Source: Daphnia carinata (Eukaryota > Arthropoda > Branchiopoda > Diplostraca > Daphniidae). From it: a stretch of DNA of 64,000 bases. The notes beneath the pieces were generated by a model. That model searched no databases. It was given only the letters and a program-made list of their open reading frames with translations, and was not told where the DNA came from. A program made the translations under genes and the position numbers. Where the stretch lies: positions 7,685,367-7,749,366 of the forward strand of contig NC_081339.1 in NCBI RefSeq assembly GCF_022539665.2. The letters run 5' to 3'. Below, one piece after another: positions 49,911-63,495 of this stretch; position 1 is the first letter of the stretch, and each line of letters starts with the position of its first letter.

Positions 49911-51135
49911 TTCAAAATTGAACCAGAATCACGAAAACTGTCTTTGTTTTCACGTCTGGGACTTCAGTTTTAGTTTTAGCTCTTAAGCGAATAGAATTTC
50001 AAATGTGGCCTCACCATAACCTTTTATGAAAACGTTTTCTAACTAAACTACACCAGCAAGAGAAAAACTAGTATGTCAGCCGGAATCAGTGTACAATTTT
50101 GAGTATAATACGTATATTTTCGTTCAATTTTAAGAGATGTCATTTTTTGAAGATTTTGACAAAAATGAGAAGGCTATAGCCTTCCCACTTTTTCATTTTT
50201 GACAAAACTTTAAATCTAGTTAAAAATACATGTTTTCGATTCAAAATCAAATGAGAATCATGAAAATTTAGTTCGTTTTTACGTCGGCCCAATAGATTTT
50301 AAAAAAATGTAAAAAAACATAGAACAATGTTGACGCGCCAGTACGATACGGCGCAATCGTGCTACATCCAAAAATTCAACATACTTTTTGAACAGCTGCT
50401 TTTACGAGAAACTAAATAATTTTACCGAAATCGGCATTCAATTTCGCATATAACGGGTATTTTTGTTATAGAATTCCAAGAGGTTTACTTTTTTCGTACA
50501 CACTGTTGGGCTTGAATAATAAGCCCGACAAAATAAATAAGCCCGACTCTTTCAACAATTTTCAAAGTTGGCGCGCCAGTACGATATAGCGCAATCCCCA
50601 ACAGCTTCCGCGCCTTTATTGCTTAGTTATGCAGTTTTATGTATTTATTTTGGGCACTTTTCGGGGAATTCCCTTCCAAATTTTTCGACTTTTTGATGTT
50701 ATATCCAACATCTATACATATATACTATATAATATACATATAATACATATATAACACATATACTATACATGATTTACATTCAAAATTTAACGAGGGTCAC
50801 GGAAAACGACTTAGTTTTTACCTAGGATTAATAGTTTTTAAGCTATAACAAAAAACATAGATCACAAGTGCGTGCGCTACAATCATTTAAATCGCGTTTT
50901 CCCAGACAACTGCATAACTAAAAGGAAAACTGATACGGTCAGTCGGCTTCAGCGTTCAATTTTGAACATAGAGCATACTGTTTTATTGAATTTCAGGAGA
51001 TATCCATTTTTCCAAGATTTTGACAGAAATGAGAAGGCTATAGCCTTCCCACTTTTTGCATTTTTGACAAAATTTTAAATCTAGCTTAAAATACACGTAT
51101 TCCATTCAAAATTAAACGAGGATCACGAATATCAC
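49911..51135. repeat. Cluster of diverged tandem repeats (units of about 330 and 540 bp)
   Basis: A recognisable unit start (TTCAAAAT followed by ..GA..CA.GAAAA) recurs at 49911, 50240, 50779 and 51105, spaced 329, 539 and 326 bases. Units 1 and 3 share a long segment around GAAGGCTATAGCCTTC, a perfect 16-bp palindrome at 50169-50184 and 51033-51048, followed by CCCACTTTTT and TTTTGACAAAA. Unit 2 is longer and contains GCGCCAGTACGATA twice (50335 and 50573). Unit 4 is only a fragment. No coding frame or terminal inverted repeat was recognised, so the class is unknown. Confidence 0.8.
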
Positions 51136-51351
51136 CATTGTTTTAACATACGAATCAAAGATAACCGTCAAATTTCATGTGAAATAGAGAGAGGGGTGTC
51201 ACAAGGGCGAGGGTGAACCCATTGTGACGTACGGGGTGCCTCGCCAAACAACCTGAGCTTTTTCAAGTTCGAATCATCCAAATGAGAAAAGAAATAGATT
51301 CTAAAAATTTAAAATTGAGACTTTGTTTTTATTAATTGTGTTACCAGACTA

Positions 51352-51360
51352 GCGCCACCT
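51352..51360 (-). promoter_or_regulatory. CTCF-core-like motif AGGTGGCGC
   Basis: Exact match on the minus strand to the core AGGTGGCGC bound by Drosophila CTCF, just beyond the tandem repeat cluster. CTCF is conserved across bilaterians. A single 9-mer is weak evidence, so occupancy is uncertain. Confidence 0.3.
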
Positions 51361-53901
51361 AGACAGTTTAAAGCGAACCCGATTTGAAGATTTCGCTTGC
51401 GTCACTTCGTGTCGCAATCAACACAAAAATCGTTCCCTTTTTGAATTGTATTGAAAAAAAAAAAACAAAGACAAAGCGGAAGGTTTTACGACAAGCGCAA
51501 AAAAGCGGCCCATCATTGCTCAATAAGGAAAAATAAGGTATCAGTTTACCTGATAACCTAATTAGTCTAAGCCCTTCCAAACCTCTTTTTTTTCTGTTGT
51601 TCAATCCCTCCTTTCGTATTTTTCCTAGTTCTATTATTTATTTTTTTTCAAAACTCTATTCTTCTTTCCTATTCTTTTTTTTTCCAATTCTCTCTTTCTC
51701 CTAAATGTCACCCTATAGCTTGTTTAGTTTATCCCGCATCTTTTTGTCGCAGTTTTTCTATTTCTCTCCCCTTTTCAACGCCCGTGTTTACGTAATCCAA
51801 TAGACGTAGACCGAAAAAATGGAAAGCTTCTTATTGACTCAACATCTCCACTTTAAACATACAAGCCAGCTCTCTATCGTTGTAGACCGAGTCCAAATAG
51901 CTCAATGCTCGTTCTGGCATGATCAAAAAAAAAAAAAAAAAAATGGTTCTGGAACAAACAAAAAAAAAACCATTCCATCCAGTCTTTCCAAACCTCCTGC
52001 CCCCCAACCTTTTTTGGAAAAAAAAAAAAAAAAAGAATCCCTCCAGTCGCAAACGATCTCTATCCGTCAGTGACGCCATTGTGCGTGTTTTTCTTTGCTG
52101 CATGCGCGCGCGCCTTTCACTATATAAATCCCCACATCAAATCGTCGCATTTCCGACAGGAAAAAAAAAAGAAAAAACCTGTCGTTCTTTTCCTCCCTCC
52201 TCCCCCTCCCCCCCTTGGAGAGAGAGAGAGAGAAAAAAAAGGGAAGTAACACCTGTCCTTATTTTGACACAGCTCTCTTTCTATCGTACATTTTTTTTTT
52301 TTTTTTTTTCAGATTTTGTGATTTGCTACCTACTGGGCAGCCTGTAAGGTGCTAGGTCCAGGGTTAGAAAAAAAAAAATATTCACGCCCGGCTGAGCCTT
52401 GTCTGTCCGCCCCCCTCTAGTTTTTATACGTGTATCCCCCCCCCCCCCCCCTATACACCTTGGCAGAAGCTCTGAATAGATTTGGGAATGTATAGTGTTT
52501 CCTTATGGTGATGCTTATACACAAATGCTAATTAGGCAAACGTTGACGTGTTGACAGTCGTGTAACGTACAGCTCAAAAAAAAAAAAAAAGAGGAAGTTA
52601 GTCATCATCACTGGAAGACAAAATAAAATCGCAATATTTTCTTATTTAATTATTTTAAATTTAGGAGGGGGACGCGTCTGTCAACTGTTGACGTCGAATC
52701 ATTCGTGCTGCTTACGTATACACCTGATTGTTATGAAATGTTTCCTGGTCTGTCACTCCAACAATGTCCAGAAGTTCCGTGAGAAAATCATGTTCTCGTG
52801 TTTTATGTGTTATAGATGTACATATGAATCTCGTTTGTACAGGCCTGGGACAACGTAAAAATGAAATCGTCTTCCATATTTCACTGGAATAATATGGAAA
52901 CCGGACGAGTTCGTACAGCAATTTGTATTTCCTTTTTTGATATTTGTCGTGTTATCCATCTTCCCTTCAAATCAAGGAAATGTTTTCTTTTAAATTTCTA
53001 ATGGAAATGATGTCGTCATTTGCTGTCCGATTTCCTGCGGTTGCGGGGCTGTTGAGACATCGATCGTTTCCCTAAATTTTAGGAAATAAAAACGGACACG
53101 GAAAAGCGCATTTCTATTGTAGACACAACAGAGTACTTTGAATTCAAAACAATTCCACGTATATATCGTTCTGTTAGCGACATAAACCGCAAGGACCAGG
53201 TGAAATAGAAATAAAATGTTACGTTATCGGTCAACGTTGACGTGAACATTCGTCTCCGTTGATTCCCTTTTGTGGTTATCCCCCCCTCACGGCCTCGTTC
53301 GCTTTGATGCGGGATCTCATTTTCTCCAACGGCTATCATTTCCGGCTTCATTTGAATCCACACACCGCGGGTACGTAACACGTATAACAAGAAACAGGTG
53401 GAAATTTATTTTCTTCATTTCATATTTTTTGACATCTTCAAAGACAACGAGGTTTGGTGGCGTTGGCGTGTGACGCTTCGATGTCAAGTACACCGAGTTG
53501 TTGATGTCTTGTCTTCTCTTATTTTGATGACATTTCCTTAGCCACCTTTTTCCTGTTGTTAAAAAAAGAAAGAAAAACTTTGGCCGCTGATGACGATTGT
53601 GTGTAATCATTTGTCAAGGTAGACGTCAACTCTATATAGGACGGATGGGCTGTTATTAACGCGTATAGGTCGCATAGCGGGGTGGGGAAATGCTCGACTT
53701 GTATAATTTGAATGTAAAATTCATCAGAGGAATGAGTCGACAGTCGTTCGTGAATGATGAGATATGGATAATAAGGCAAAGCCTCTAACACGAAAATGTG
53801 ATTGCCGACGTATGTGCGCATAACAATCATCTACTAGATAATAGCGTGACTGCATTGCATTGGCTTTCTCGTGTTTGTCAAGTCTTTACAATTCAGCCAA
53901 A

Positions 53902-53903
<2 letters not shown>

Positions 53904-53957
<54 letters not shown>
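53904..53957. repeat. (TG)27 microsatellite
   Basis: Fifty-four bases of uninterrupted TG, the longest microsatellite here. It closes a homopolymer-poor island that starts near 52.64 kb. Confidence 0.95.
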
Positions 53958-53958
<1 letters not shown>

Positions 53959-56900
53959 AAGCGGACGTCACATCCACAGTAAATCTATACCCTAAAACAC
54001 ATACACACACGCCAATTTCCCACTATAATCCTGTTTCGGGGCGTGGTCAATAGACGCATCCAGTGTTTAAATATTCACTTTCAAAAAACGAACATTGTAA
54101 ATGAATAAATCATTTATTTTATTTTTCAGAAAAAATTTGAGTGCATCATTTTGCCAACGTCATACAATAAACCCTGCGTTTATTTTACGATGTACCTGTG
54201 AATTAAAAAAAAAAAAAAAAAAGTGTTGGCTATTATCGTCTGACCGGAAATCGATCGGTTTCACCGCGTCCTCTCGTTGATTGAATCAAAACGATTTAAA
54301 ACAAACATCTACCCGCATGTTTCCGTTTCCATCCCTTTCGAAGCAAAACTATATGACAGGAAAAAAGATTGGATTTCAAAGAGCAAACAAACCCCTGGCG
54401 TTCGTAACACGCCCAGTTTTATCGGAGCTGTTATTGGATATTCGCAACGACCTTTTGCGTCCAATCTCTTGCGCTTTTTTTGCGTGTCAGCGCGTGAGAA
54501 ACCGTTTCATTTTTCACGCGGATTTTTTTTTTTTCGCTTACTCCGACAACGAGGAAAACGCACACGTTTCGCCCTTTTAATACTTTACTTCCTGATTCAA
54601 CTCTCTACGTTTCCCTGAAAAAAAGGAGGGAGGATTGTCCGTGACCGTTAGTCTTTTGAAAATAGACAGAGCTGTGCATAGTTATAATACTTATTGTCTC
54701 TGTTTCCCCCAGTACGGAAACAGACGCTGTATAACACATTACTTCCTCTCTTAAATAATAGCCAATTTTCCAAAAAAAAAAAGGGGGAATTACTTACTGC
54801 GATTGAAAAAAAAAAAGAAGAAGAAGAATCTCGACACGGATTTGATGTGCGTGGTTATAGCCTTTCTTTCTTTTTTTTTTTTTTTTGCATCAAATATTAT
54901 ACCTGCAGCGAAAATTTATGTTTCGTTTTATCTCTCTTATTATATTATCCGTGAATGACAGTAGCCCACAGTTGTTTTTTTTTTTGTTGTTGTTGTATTA
55001 TGACCAGGTGATAAACCCCACTCAATACCGGACGTCCGATAATACGCCATGACGCCTTTTCAGTTCCAAAAGGGGGGAGAAAAAAAATGAAATGGCTGAT
55101 GCAACTGCTGACCATCACGATAGGGCGGCTCTTGTATATAACACAGTCCATCAGAGTTTAGAATAAAAAAGCGCGTACGTACAACCCACTGATTTTTGTG
55201 TTACGGTTCATGTTGAGAGCGAAGAGCGGGGGGGGGGACTATTGTTGGCGGTGCCGGGCTGTCACACATTCATGTAACAATCTCGTTCTTTTTTTAAAAT
55301 TATTATTATCCATCCCCTTTCTGTTCTTTTAATATTATTATTTGGGCAGCAGGTGCGTGTGTATGCCACACGGATGGGGGAGTTTAAAGGACAGGAGGAC
55401 CCCAACCCCCCTACCACACACCCAATTTGTGTATAGCTACTGTATATAAGCTGAACGATAATCACGGGAAGTCTAAAACCCCAGTGATTTTTCAATCCGT
55501 GTTCTTCTATGCCCAACTCCTGCTGTTGTAATAACAAACTGGGGACGCAATTAAAATAGAGGAATCGCTTCACCTGTGTTATGTAACTAAACATCTACGG
55601 TGATACAGGTTTCAAAATGGAGAATGTCTTGCAAAGCAGTTTCTTCTTTTAAATTAAATACAAAATTGGCGCCATTAAAAAAAAACAACACATTTTTGGT
55701 TAGATGTGGTGATATCGGTAGTTATGACGTGATTGACTCACGATGAGTCACGACCATGTACCACCTGACGTCGTATTATTAGATTTGTCAACTCAATTCC
55801 AAACTCTTTCGTTCGCATGGGCTATATAGCATCTACGATGATACTCGTATATACACATATATCCACACATTTTTGTTAATCATCAACTTTACCCCATTCG
55901 TCCCCGCGCCATAAACGCGTTTCTATTTTCCCTTCTTTCTGTCACTAAATTATACACGCGCATCTCCTACATTAAACTAGAAATAATAATCACCCCTTCA
56001 ACCCATCATCCCATCAGAAAAAAAGTTATGTCGTTACACAAAAAAAAAGGACATCATCAGCGACGATGACGCGTCACTAAAAATCAACCGAGAACACGGA
56101 GCACAGCCATTTCACATGTTATTTACCTTTAACTTTCTCCCCCCCCCCCACCGCCTTTTCTTACGGCAGGATGAGTATGTATAATCAAATGATACATATA
56201 TATATACTGTATATATATATATGTTTCTCATCGTGATTATTATTTGATTGTGTGTGTGTGTGGCACGTCCTTTTTTCTTTTTCATGTTTGATGGCGTCAA
56301 CCAACGGAGAGAGTGTCACTTGATGGCGACTTGCCCGCGCATTACACACGTTCCACACGAAAATAACAACTTATTGCCGATACGTCACATATACGTATTA
56401 TACAGTTGATGAGTCTACGTGAAGCTCATCATCTCGTCAAGTTTTGATTTTTAGTGGCTGGCAATCCAGAAAAGTAATGGCATCGAAGCTGAATGTGTGT
56501 GTGTGTTCTATATGCTAGGTGATAGAAACAAAGTTTGAATTTGGCGCGTTTCGATAGAAGTTTGGACGAGCTTGGTGCCTTGGTGTTGCCAAACCCATCG
56601 TGAAACATCACGCGTGTTAATTAAGAAGTCACGAGCCGTATAAATGAATTCACCTTATTCTAATGCTGTTATTTATTGAAATTCAAAGTGTCTCACTTTT
56701 AATGTTCAAAAATTTCGAATCAGTTGGCGCTAAATTTGAAAATAAATAAAAATAAATACCGAAGATAGCGGAGCTGTACTTTCCCCGCAGTCACGGTATA
56801 GATTATGATAATAAAAAAAAAAGACAAGGAAGACGAAAGATCTGAATAAATTTCGAATTTTACCGAGAAAAATGAAATTAAATGAACATCAGCTGTTTCT

Positions 56901-59133
56901 CCTCTCGCTTTTCAGCTGTGTTGTATAGATACTACACCGTCTTTACCTGCGTGATGTTATGTGCTGGACGGCGAAGGGAAAACCTCTGTCTTTTGTTTCT
57001 TTCCCTCCTCCTAAACAATCGTATTTTTCTTTTTTTTAGGGATGCTGGAGATAGTTGCAAAGAGCCCCGTTAGCATTAAAAATAAAAAAAAACGAAACCC
57101 AAAAGCTTCCGCGTATAAGTAAATGATAGGGTGTGTTGTTATTCGAATTGTATATGTTAAAAAAAAAAAAAAAAAAGAATTAAAAACAAAAAGGTCAGAT
57201 TTTATATTTTTCCTTAAAAACTCTCTGCATCCATGTCGGCTTTTAAAAACAAAACAAAAAAAAAAAAAAAAATTGGCTTGAGGCCAGGCAGAAGCCGAAC
57301 GATTTCTTTTTCCGGGGGAACGAAGAAGAAGAAGAAGAAGAGGGGAGTATTTTTTGTTTTCCATGGTGGGTTTTTAATTCGAAGTTCCATCACATGATAT
57401 GATGATGATGGCCAGCGCACGGGGTAGAAATGGCTGACCCACAAGAATACGGAGAGGGAGAAGAAATTCAAAAATCTTCGGCGAGCAGCTTCAGCGGTCA
57501 TTAAAAATCGCTTAACCTCTCGTTCCCGCCCGCTTCAACGTCCATTGCCTTTCTTTCTTTCTTGTTGTTGTTGTTGTTCTCCCTGATGGTGTGTGTTGTA
57601 TATACTTCGGACCGGCCCACTCGTTTGGGGGCCGCCAGCAGCATCAAAACTATTACCCAACCAGCAGAATAACATAACACGTACATATAACAGCAGTCGC
57701 ATGTCCATAATGTTACATGTTGGATATTTCCCTTTTCTTTTTCTTTTTTTTTTTTTTTTTTCAAAAGAGAGATAGACACACGCGGACGGTGCGCCGGACC
57801 GAAGAGGGAGGCCCCATGAAAAAAAAAAAAAAAAGAAATACATTTTTTTTTTAAAGTTAAAAATGACGGCCCGCTGATGGCTGCCGATGGCTGCGCGCGT
57901 TCCATTCTGATGATGGCCCATTATTATTTTTTTTTTTTGTGAAAACCTTCAAAGGTTGAATTATTTTTTTTTTTTAATATTTATATCGAAATAAATTCTC
58001 GTTTCTGTTGTGGACTTTCGACAACAGCAATATTAGCGCGTAGTATTTTTAAAAATTTGGTTTTGTTTTTTAATATTTCAGCGCACGCAAATGAAATGTT
58101 TTGTGTTTTTTTTTTCAAATGAAGCGCTCGTAATTCAACCGCAACAGTTTCACAGGAATATTGTAACGATAAATTCAGTTCCATAATGGCGAACATCCAA
58201 CGCACTAAAACACGCACATCAAACCGTTTTTTTTTTTTTTGTTCGGTTATAATGACGCGCATTTTGGGGCGCCATTCACGTCTGCCATTTGATTGAGCGA
58301 ATGAGATCAAACTGGAACTAATACGAATGCACTAAACCCAAATTTTTTCCAGCAAACTTTTGATGGCCAAACCCTTGGAAAATGTTTCAAGCTACTCCTA
58401 TAATATGAGAGGAAGATCGCAATGACGCGCGCCATCACAATCTCTTTCCAAAAAATTGTTTAAATTGGTCAGGGAATGAAGAATAATCAAAAGCCATTAG
58501 TGAGGCAGGGCTTCACAAGGGGGGGGGGGTTGATTTAGTCACGCGGGAATAAGTGACCATCCTTTCGTATGGGACCGTAACTACGCGCACTGTGATTACA
58601 CACACACACACACACAGACGTAGATAACTGAACTCCATGCGTACATACATACAAAAAAAAAATTAAATGCACATCGCATCCCCCCCCCCCCCCTCGTACC
58701 CCAAACCTGTCATTACTTAGCCAGTAATCTGTGTCAAACGTTTCGTGCTCAAGAGAGAGAGGAGCTCCGGAGGCGCTTTATACTCAACCGTATATCTTTT
58801 TGAAAAAAAAAAAAAAAAAGAAGACGCGCGCGTCACTTTGAATTTAGCGCCACGCCTACTTTTCTTATCTGATCCATCTCTTAAAAAAAAAAAAAAAAAT
58901 CTTTCAGCCCTCCAACGATTTTTTGTTGTTGTTTAGCTTCTTCAGTTCTCTTCTCCATCATATTCCTCCGCCTCCTTTCGGATGGCCTCACGGAAAAAAA
59001 ACCAGAGGCTCCTGGTGATGTACAGTAGCTCCCTCTGTTTTCGTTTTTCTTTTACATGTTTCGTTTTTTTTTTTTCTGTGTGCATCGTCCTCTCGTTGAA
59101 GAAGAAAAATAAATGTTAGAAGGTTAACATACA

Positions 59134-59147
59134 TCACCAGAGGGCGA
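59134..59147 (+). promoter_or_regulatory. CTCF-like motif (TCACCAGAGGGCGA)
   Basis: It fits most of the CCASYAGRKGGCRS consensus, deviating at the first and last positions. Confidence 0.25.
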
Positions 59148-61305
59148 TGCCAGAAGCGCCAGCAGCCTCCCCTTTCATCGTACTGAAAAAGAAAAAAAAA
59201 CAGCAGCCGCAAAGACTTCAAAAAGAAAAATATGATTTTAAAAAATCTTATTGAATGGATCATGCGCGCTAGCTCCTTGCATTTATTGCATTCGATGCTC
59301 CTCCTCGACGATATAATTATTACGTTCATCTATTCATAATGGATCTGCTTTCTCTTGGGCTTCTGCTTTTTTTTTTTTAAATATATTTTTTGTTCTTTTA
59401 GATTAGAGAATAAAAGAGGCCCTCTGTCCATCTTTTGTCTATTATAATTATTCACAAAAGAAACAGAGAGAGAGGGGAAAAAAAAAAACAACATGAGAGG
59501 CTAAAGCCAAAAGGTATAAGGGGGGCGAGTTTTGATTGTGATTCAATCACAATTATGGGGAGGCATAGACTTTATTATCGTTATCATCTCATTCTTGATT
59601 CCTGAGAGGGTGGAAGTTTCGAATCGCAGTTGTTGTTGGGTGTCTTTTTTTTTTTTTCTTTTTCAAGAGGGGCATTTGTACATAACCACCGAATGCCGTG
59701 TCGATTAAGGGCGTGGCTGTTCTGCATCTACAGCCTCGTGTGTCTGTGTGTGTGTGTGTCTGTGCATACAAAAACGCAAAACGACAACATCGAACGGGGC
59801 CAATCCTTCGCCAGTGTACAAACAGGCCAAATCGAAAACTGGCCTTTTATTTCAAACTGGAAAATGTTGAAATTCTTAAAATTTCAACAACAACAAAAAA
59901 AAAAAAAAAAATGAAATGTGAAAGGCATTTCTTTTTTTTTTAAACGCTCTTGGCGATGGCATTCCATGTGTCGTTCAGGTTAAATAGACGTGTCACCTCG
60001 AGCGAGCGTGTTTTTCATTTTTCAAAATAAATCTGCCCTGCACACAGACAAACACACGCACACACACACGCAAAAGAAAAATATGCAGGTAGAATACATT
60101 TTTGTAATATTTAATAATGTACCAGCATGTGCTCATCTTCAGTGTTCAAATTACCATATCATAAAACGGACCGAATTTTCTTATACGCATCCTATCAAAA
60201 TGTTGTTTTTATTTCCCCCTGTTTTTTTTTGTGTGTGTGTGTTCCCGATGTTCCTTTCGCCAATTGCGCAACAGTTTAATTATGCAACAATGTTTTTTTT
60301 TTTTTCACAAAAAAAAAAAAATTATGGCCGTCCATATTTATACGATTGCCTTCCAGCAACAAAGAGACTGGACTATTTAAAACCAAAAAAAAAAAAAAAA
60401 AAAAAAAATGGTGTGTGATTGCAAAGTTATCGTATATCCTTCTCTGCCTTTCTAATTTTCTTTATTCTGCCTCCCCTCGTCTAAATTAGAAAAAAAATTT
60501 CACGGACAGATGGATGCCGGCCACTGATGGTGGTCCTTTCCAAAATATCAAAGAATAAAAAGGGGAGGTGACGGACCACGGGAAAAAAAAAATGGCTACA
60601 GGGCTCTTTCTATATAATTTTTCAAATATCGCGCCAAGCATTAATCACCAGCTACTAGATATATATATATATATAAGGCTATCCGCTTTTTTTTTTTTTT
60701 CGTTGGCTATAGACATTGTCGAATTTAAATATTAACCGGTCCCTGCGTTGAATGATGTTTTCTATAACAGCTCCTCATCATCTCCGCTTTCCCGCTTGCC
60801 CGAATAAAAAGAAGAAAAAAAAAAAACCATTGTTGTTTTGTTTTTTGATCCTTCATCTGTTGATAATTATAGACGTGTACCTCATGCAGCCAGCATTCTA
60901 CTTCGTATAATGTGCGTTTAAATTTTCGAAGAAAGAAAACGCGTTCTATCAATTCCCCCTTTTTGTTATTTATTTTCATATTGAAAACAGCTACAATGTA
61001 TTGCACAGTACAGTATACACATATACGAAATAAATCCAGAAGCTCACGATCGTCATATTATTGTTTTGGTAACGTGTTATTATTATTATTATTTTTTTGG
61101 GGGCGAAAGAAAGATGAGCTAAAAAACGGAAGGGCGATAGTTTTGTTTTTCTGATTATTCCCCTTCGAGGTTGTTCTTTGTTGATGTCGTGTCTCGAAAA
61201 TTTTTCGCTTCCGCGGCTTGCCTTTTTTTTTATTTTATTTTTTTTTCCTGATGAATATAAAACCCATCACTTATATTTTATGTGGATACGTCCATCCCGT
61301 AACAG

Positions 61306-61316
61306 TAGCGCCCCCT
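61306..61316 (-). promoter_or_regulatory. CTCF-core-like motif AGGGGGCGCTA
   Basis: The eleven bases match the AGGGGGCGCTA core of the CTCF consensus on the minus strand. The CCASYAG half of the full motif is not present. Confidence 0.28.
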
Positions 61317-63447
61317 CTTTATCCTCACAAGTCGGGGCCATTTCCTTGAAATGAATAAAAAACAAAACGGAACGAGTTGAATCGAAAGAATTCTCATCGT
61401 CGTAAAACAGGTTGATGAAATGAAATGCGAATCACGTCATTATGCGTCACGATGCATCTCTGGCGCGTTTGCTATATATATACTATACACATCACTATAG
61501 TATTAAATTTTTTTTTTTTATAGATAAGGAAAAGAAGATGACACAACGGGTGGTTAATTATAATTTTCCTTTTACACCCATACGTCTAGAATTAAATTTG
61601 ATTCTCATTTTGAAAGTTGACGTAAAAAGGTGGTCTTATAAAGAATTCTTTTTAAAAGGAAACGTTTTTTTATTGACCAGTTGTTAATTCTCAATCTTTT
61701 TTTTTTTTCCTCTTCTAATTCCGATGCGTTAAAAAGTGAGACACGAATGTCTTCGGATGCCTCGTCTTCCTTTTGTGAGACGTTGGCAACTAGAAGCAAA
61801 ACGCACATAAAAAACGAGATGTACAGACGATGGGATTTAAAGTTTTATGGCTGAGGGGAGACATGCAACGGTGGCAATAAAAGAAAATACACTTAGGTTA
61901 GGCGAGGTTATAGAGTCCGATCGGCAGAAAAGTAAAATGAAGGAAACGACCCGAATCATCACACGGCCGCACATCAAAAAGAGAGAAGATGATCTTTCGT
62001 TTTGCCCTTCGCTGATCTGCAATGGAAATTCCGAGAAAGAGAGGGAGAGAGAGAGAGAAATTGCCGGGTCATTTGTTCATTTCACTATCCGTTTGGCTCA
62101 TTTATTCCAGTCGACGTCGACACAAAAATCAACACACAGCTCTTTTTATTAGCAGCCAACAAAATAAATAATAATAATAAAAAAAAGCTCATCCATCTCA
62201 TCTTTGACGATGGCAATAGAACACAAAAGCCCGAGCGTGATGCATTACAGAGAAATAGAAAGATTTTCCTTTTAAATGAATACACACAGATAAACAGAAG
62301 AATAACGTGTGTATACAATATATATATATATATATATATAGCCTATGAATAATTGATTATATATGTAGATTTATAAAAAAAAAAACTAAAAAAAAAACCT
62401 TTGCTTGTTGTGTTGTGCGATGTGCCATCGTTGTGCTGACCAATGTCTACAAACATTGATCACCGAAAGTTTTGTGGCGTGTGCTGGGCGCTTCTATTTT
62501 CTTGATGCCTATATATTACGCAGTCTGATGGTCGGGGCACACCATGTGCACAAAAGAGAGTTCTCCATCATCGGTAAGAAGGCAGGAGGTAATCGAATCA
62601 AAGATAACGATACTCGTGTACAGCCGTTACATGCGTTCAACGTATATAGATAACTCAGAGGAGCAGAATAGAGACACGAGCATATAAATCACGTTGTCAT
62701 TTCGTGCAATGGTCTACACATCACCAACTGATGGGCGCCAGTCTGTTTTCTGTATTCTATTATGATGATAAGAAGTGGGGAAATAAAACAAAAAACCAAA
62801 AAAAAAAGGGATAGGATTGAGCAGCACGCTTTGTTTTGAGAGAGAGGGGGGGGGGGGGGGTTGATATACCTCGGTTACTAGGTACTTGAAAAACCAAACA
62901 ATAATGTATGCATTTACAGAGTTTTTTTGTTTTTTTTTAACGATGGCCGTGATTTGGAACTGGCTCAGCACAAAAAGAAGGGGAGACATTTGAAATGAAT
63001 AAAAAATGTGGCAACAGGACATCGATGGTCCATCGTAACAGAAATGGAAATTGAAATGTGGCTATACAAAAGAAACAGAGATGAGATATGGAAATACAGA
63101 GGTGATCACCTGCTGTCGTTCTCATCATAATCGCAAAAAATGTCTCGTTTTTTTTGTTTTTTTTTTCTACATACACAAGTATAGATCGGGTTAGAAAACA
63201 AATGAGTCGATAGAGCATTGGGAACGCTATAGGCTTCTTTTGTCATTGTACCACAACTGTTCCATCTTCATCGGAACGCAAGTGATTTAGGAGCAACGAG
63301 ACTTTGAATGCGAATAACTCAAACACGACAGGCCTCAAATAAAAATGAAATAGATTTTCGTGATCGTCGTTCAATGTTGGATAAGAGTCGTATATTCTTT
63401 ATAAATACTGTATATCTAAATTTTTAAAAATAAATAAATAATACGAA

Positions 63448-63495
63448 AAAGTCGGGCTTATTTTGTTGGGCTTATTTTTGAAACCCGATTTTTTT
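63448..63495 (-). repeat. Inverted fragment related to the 50.5 kb repeat
   Basis: GTCGGGCTTATTTTGTTGGG with continuing GGGCTTATTTTTG resembles the reverse complement of 50510-50550, where AAGCCCGAC occurs as AAGCCCGACAAAATAAATA and then AAGCCCGACTC. The match is short but has two copies of the GGGCTTAT core in both places, in opposite orientation. It is likely another piece of the same dispersed family. Confidence 0.5.
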
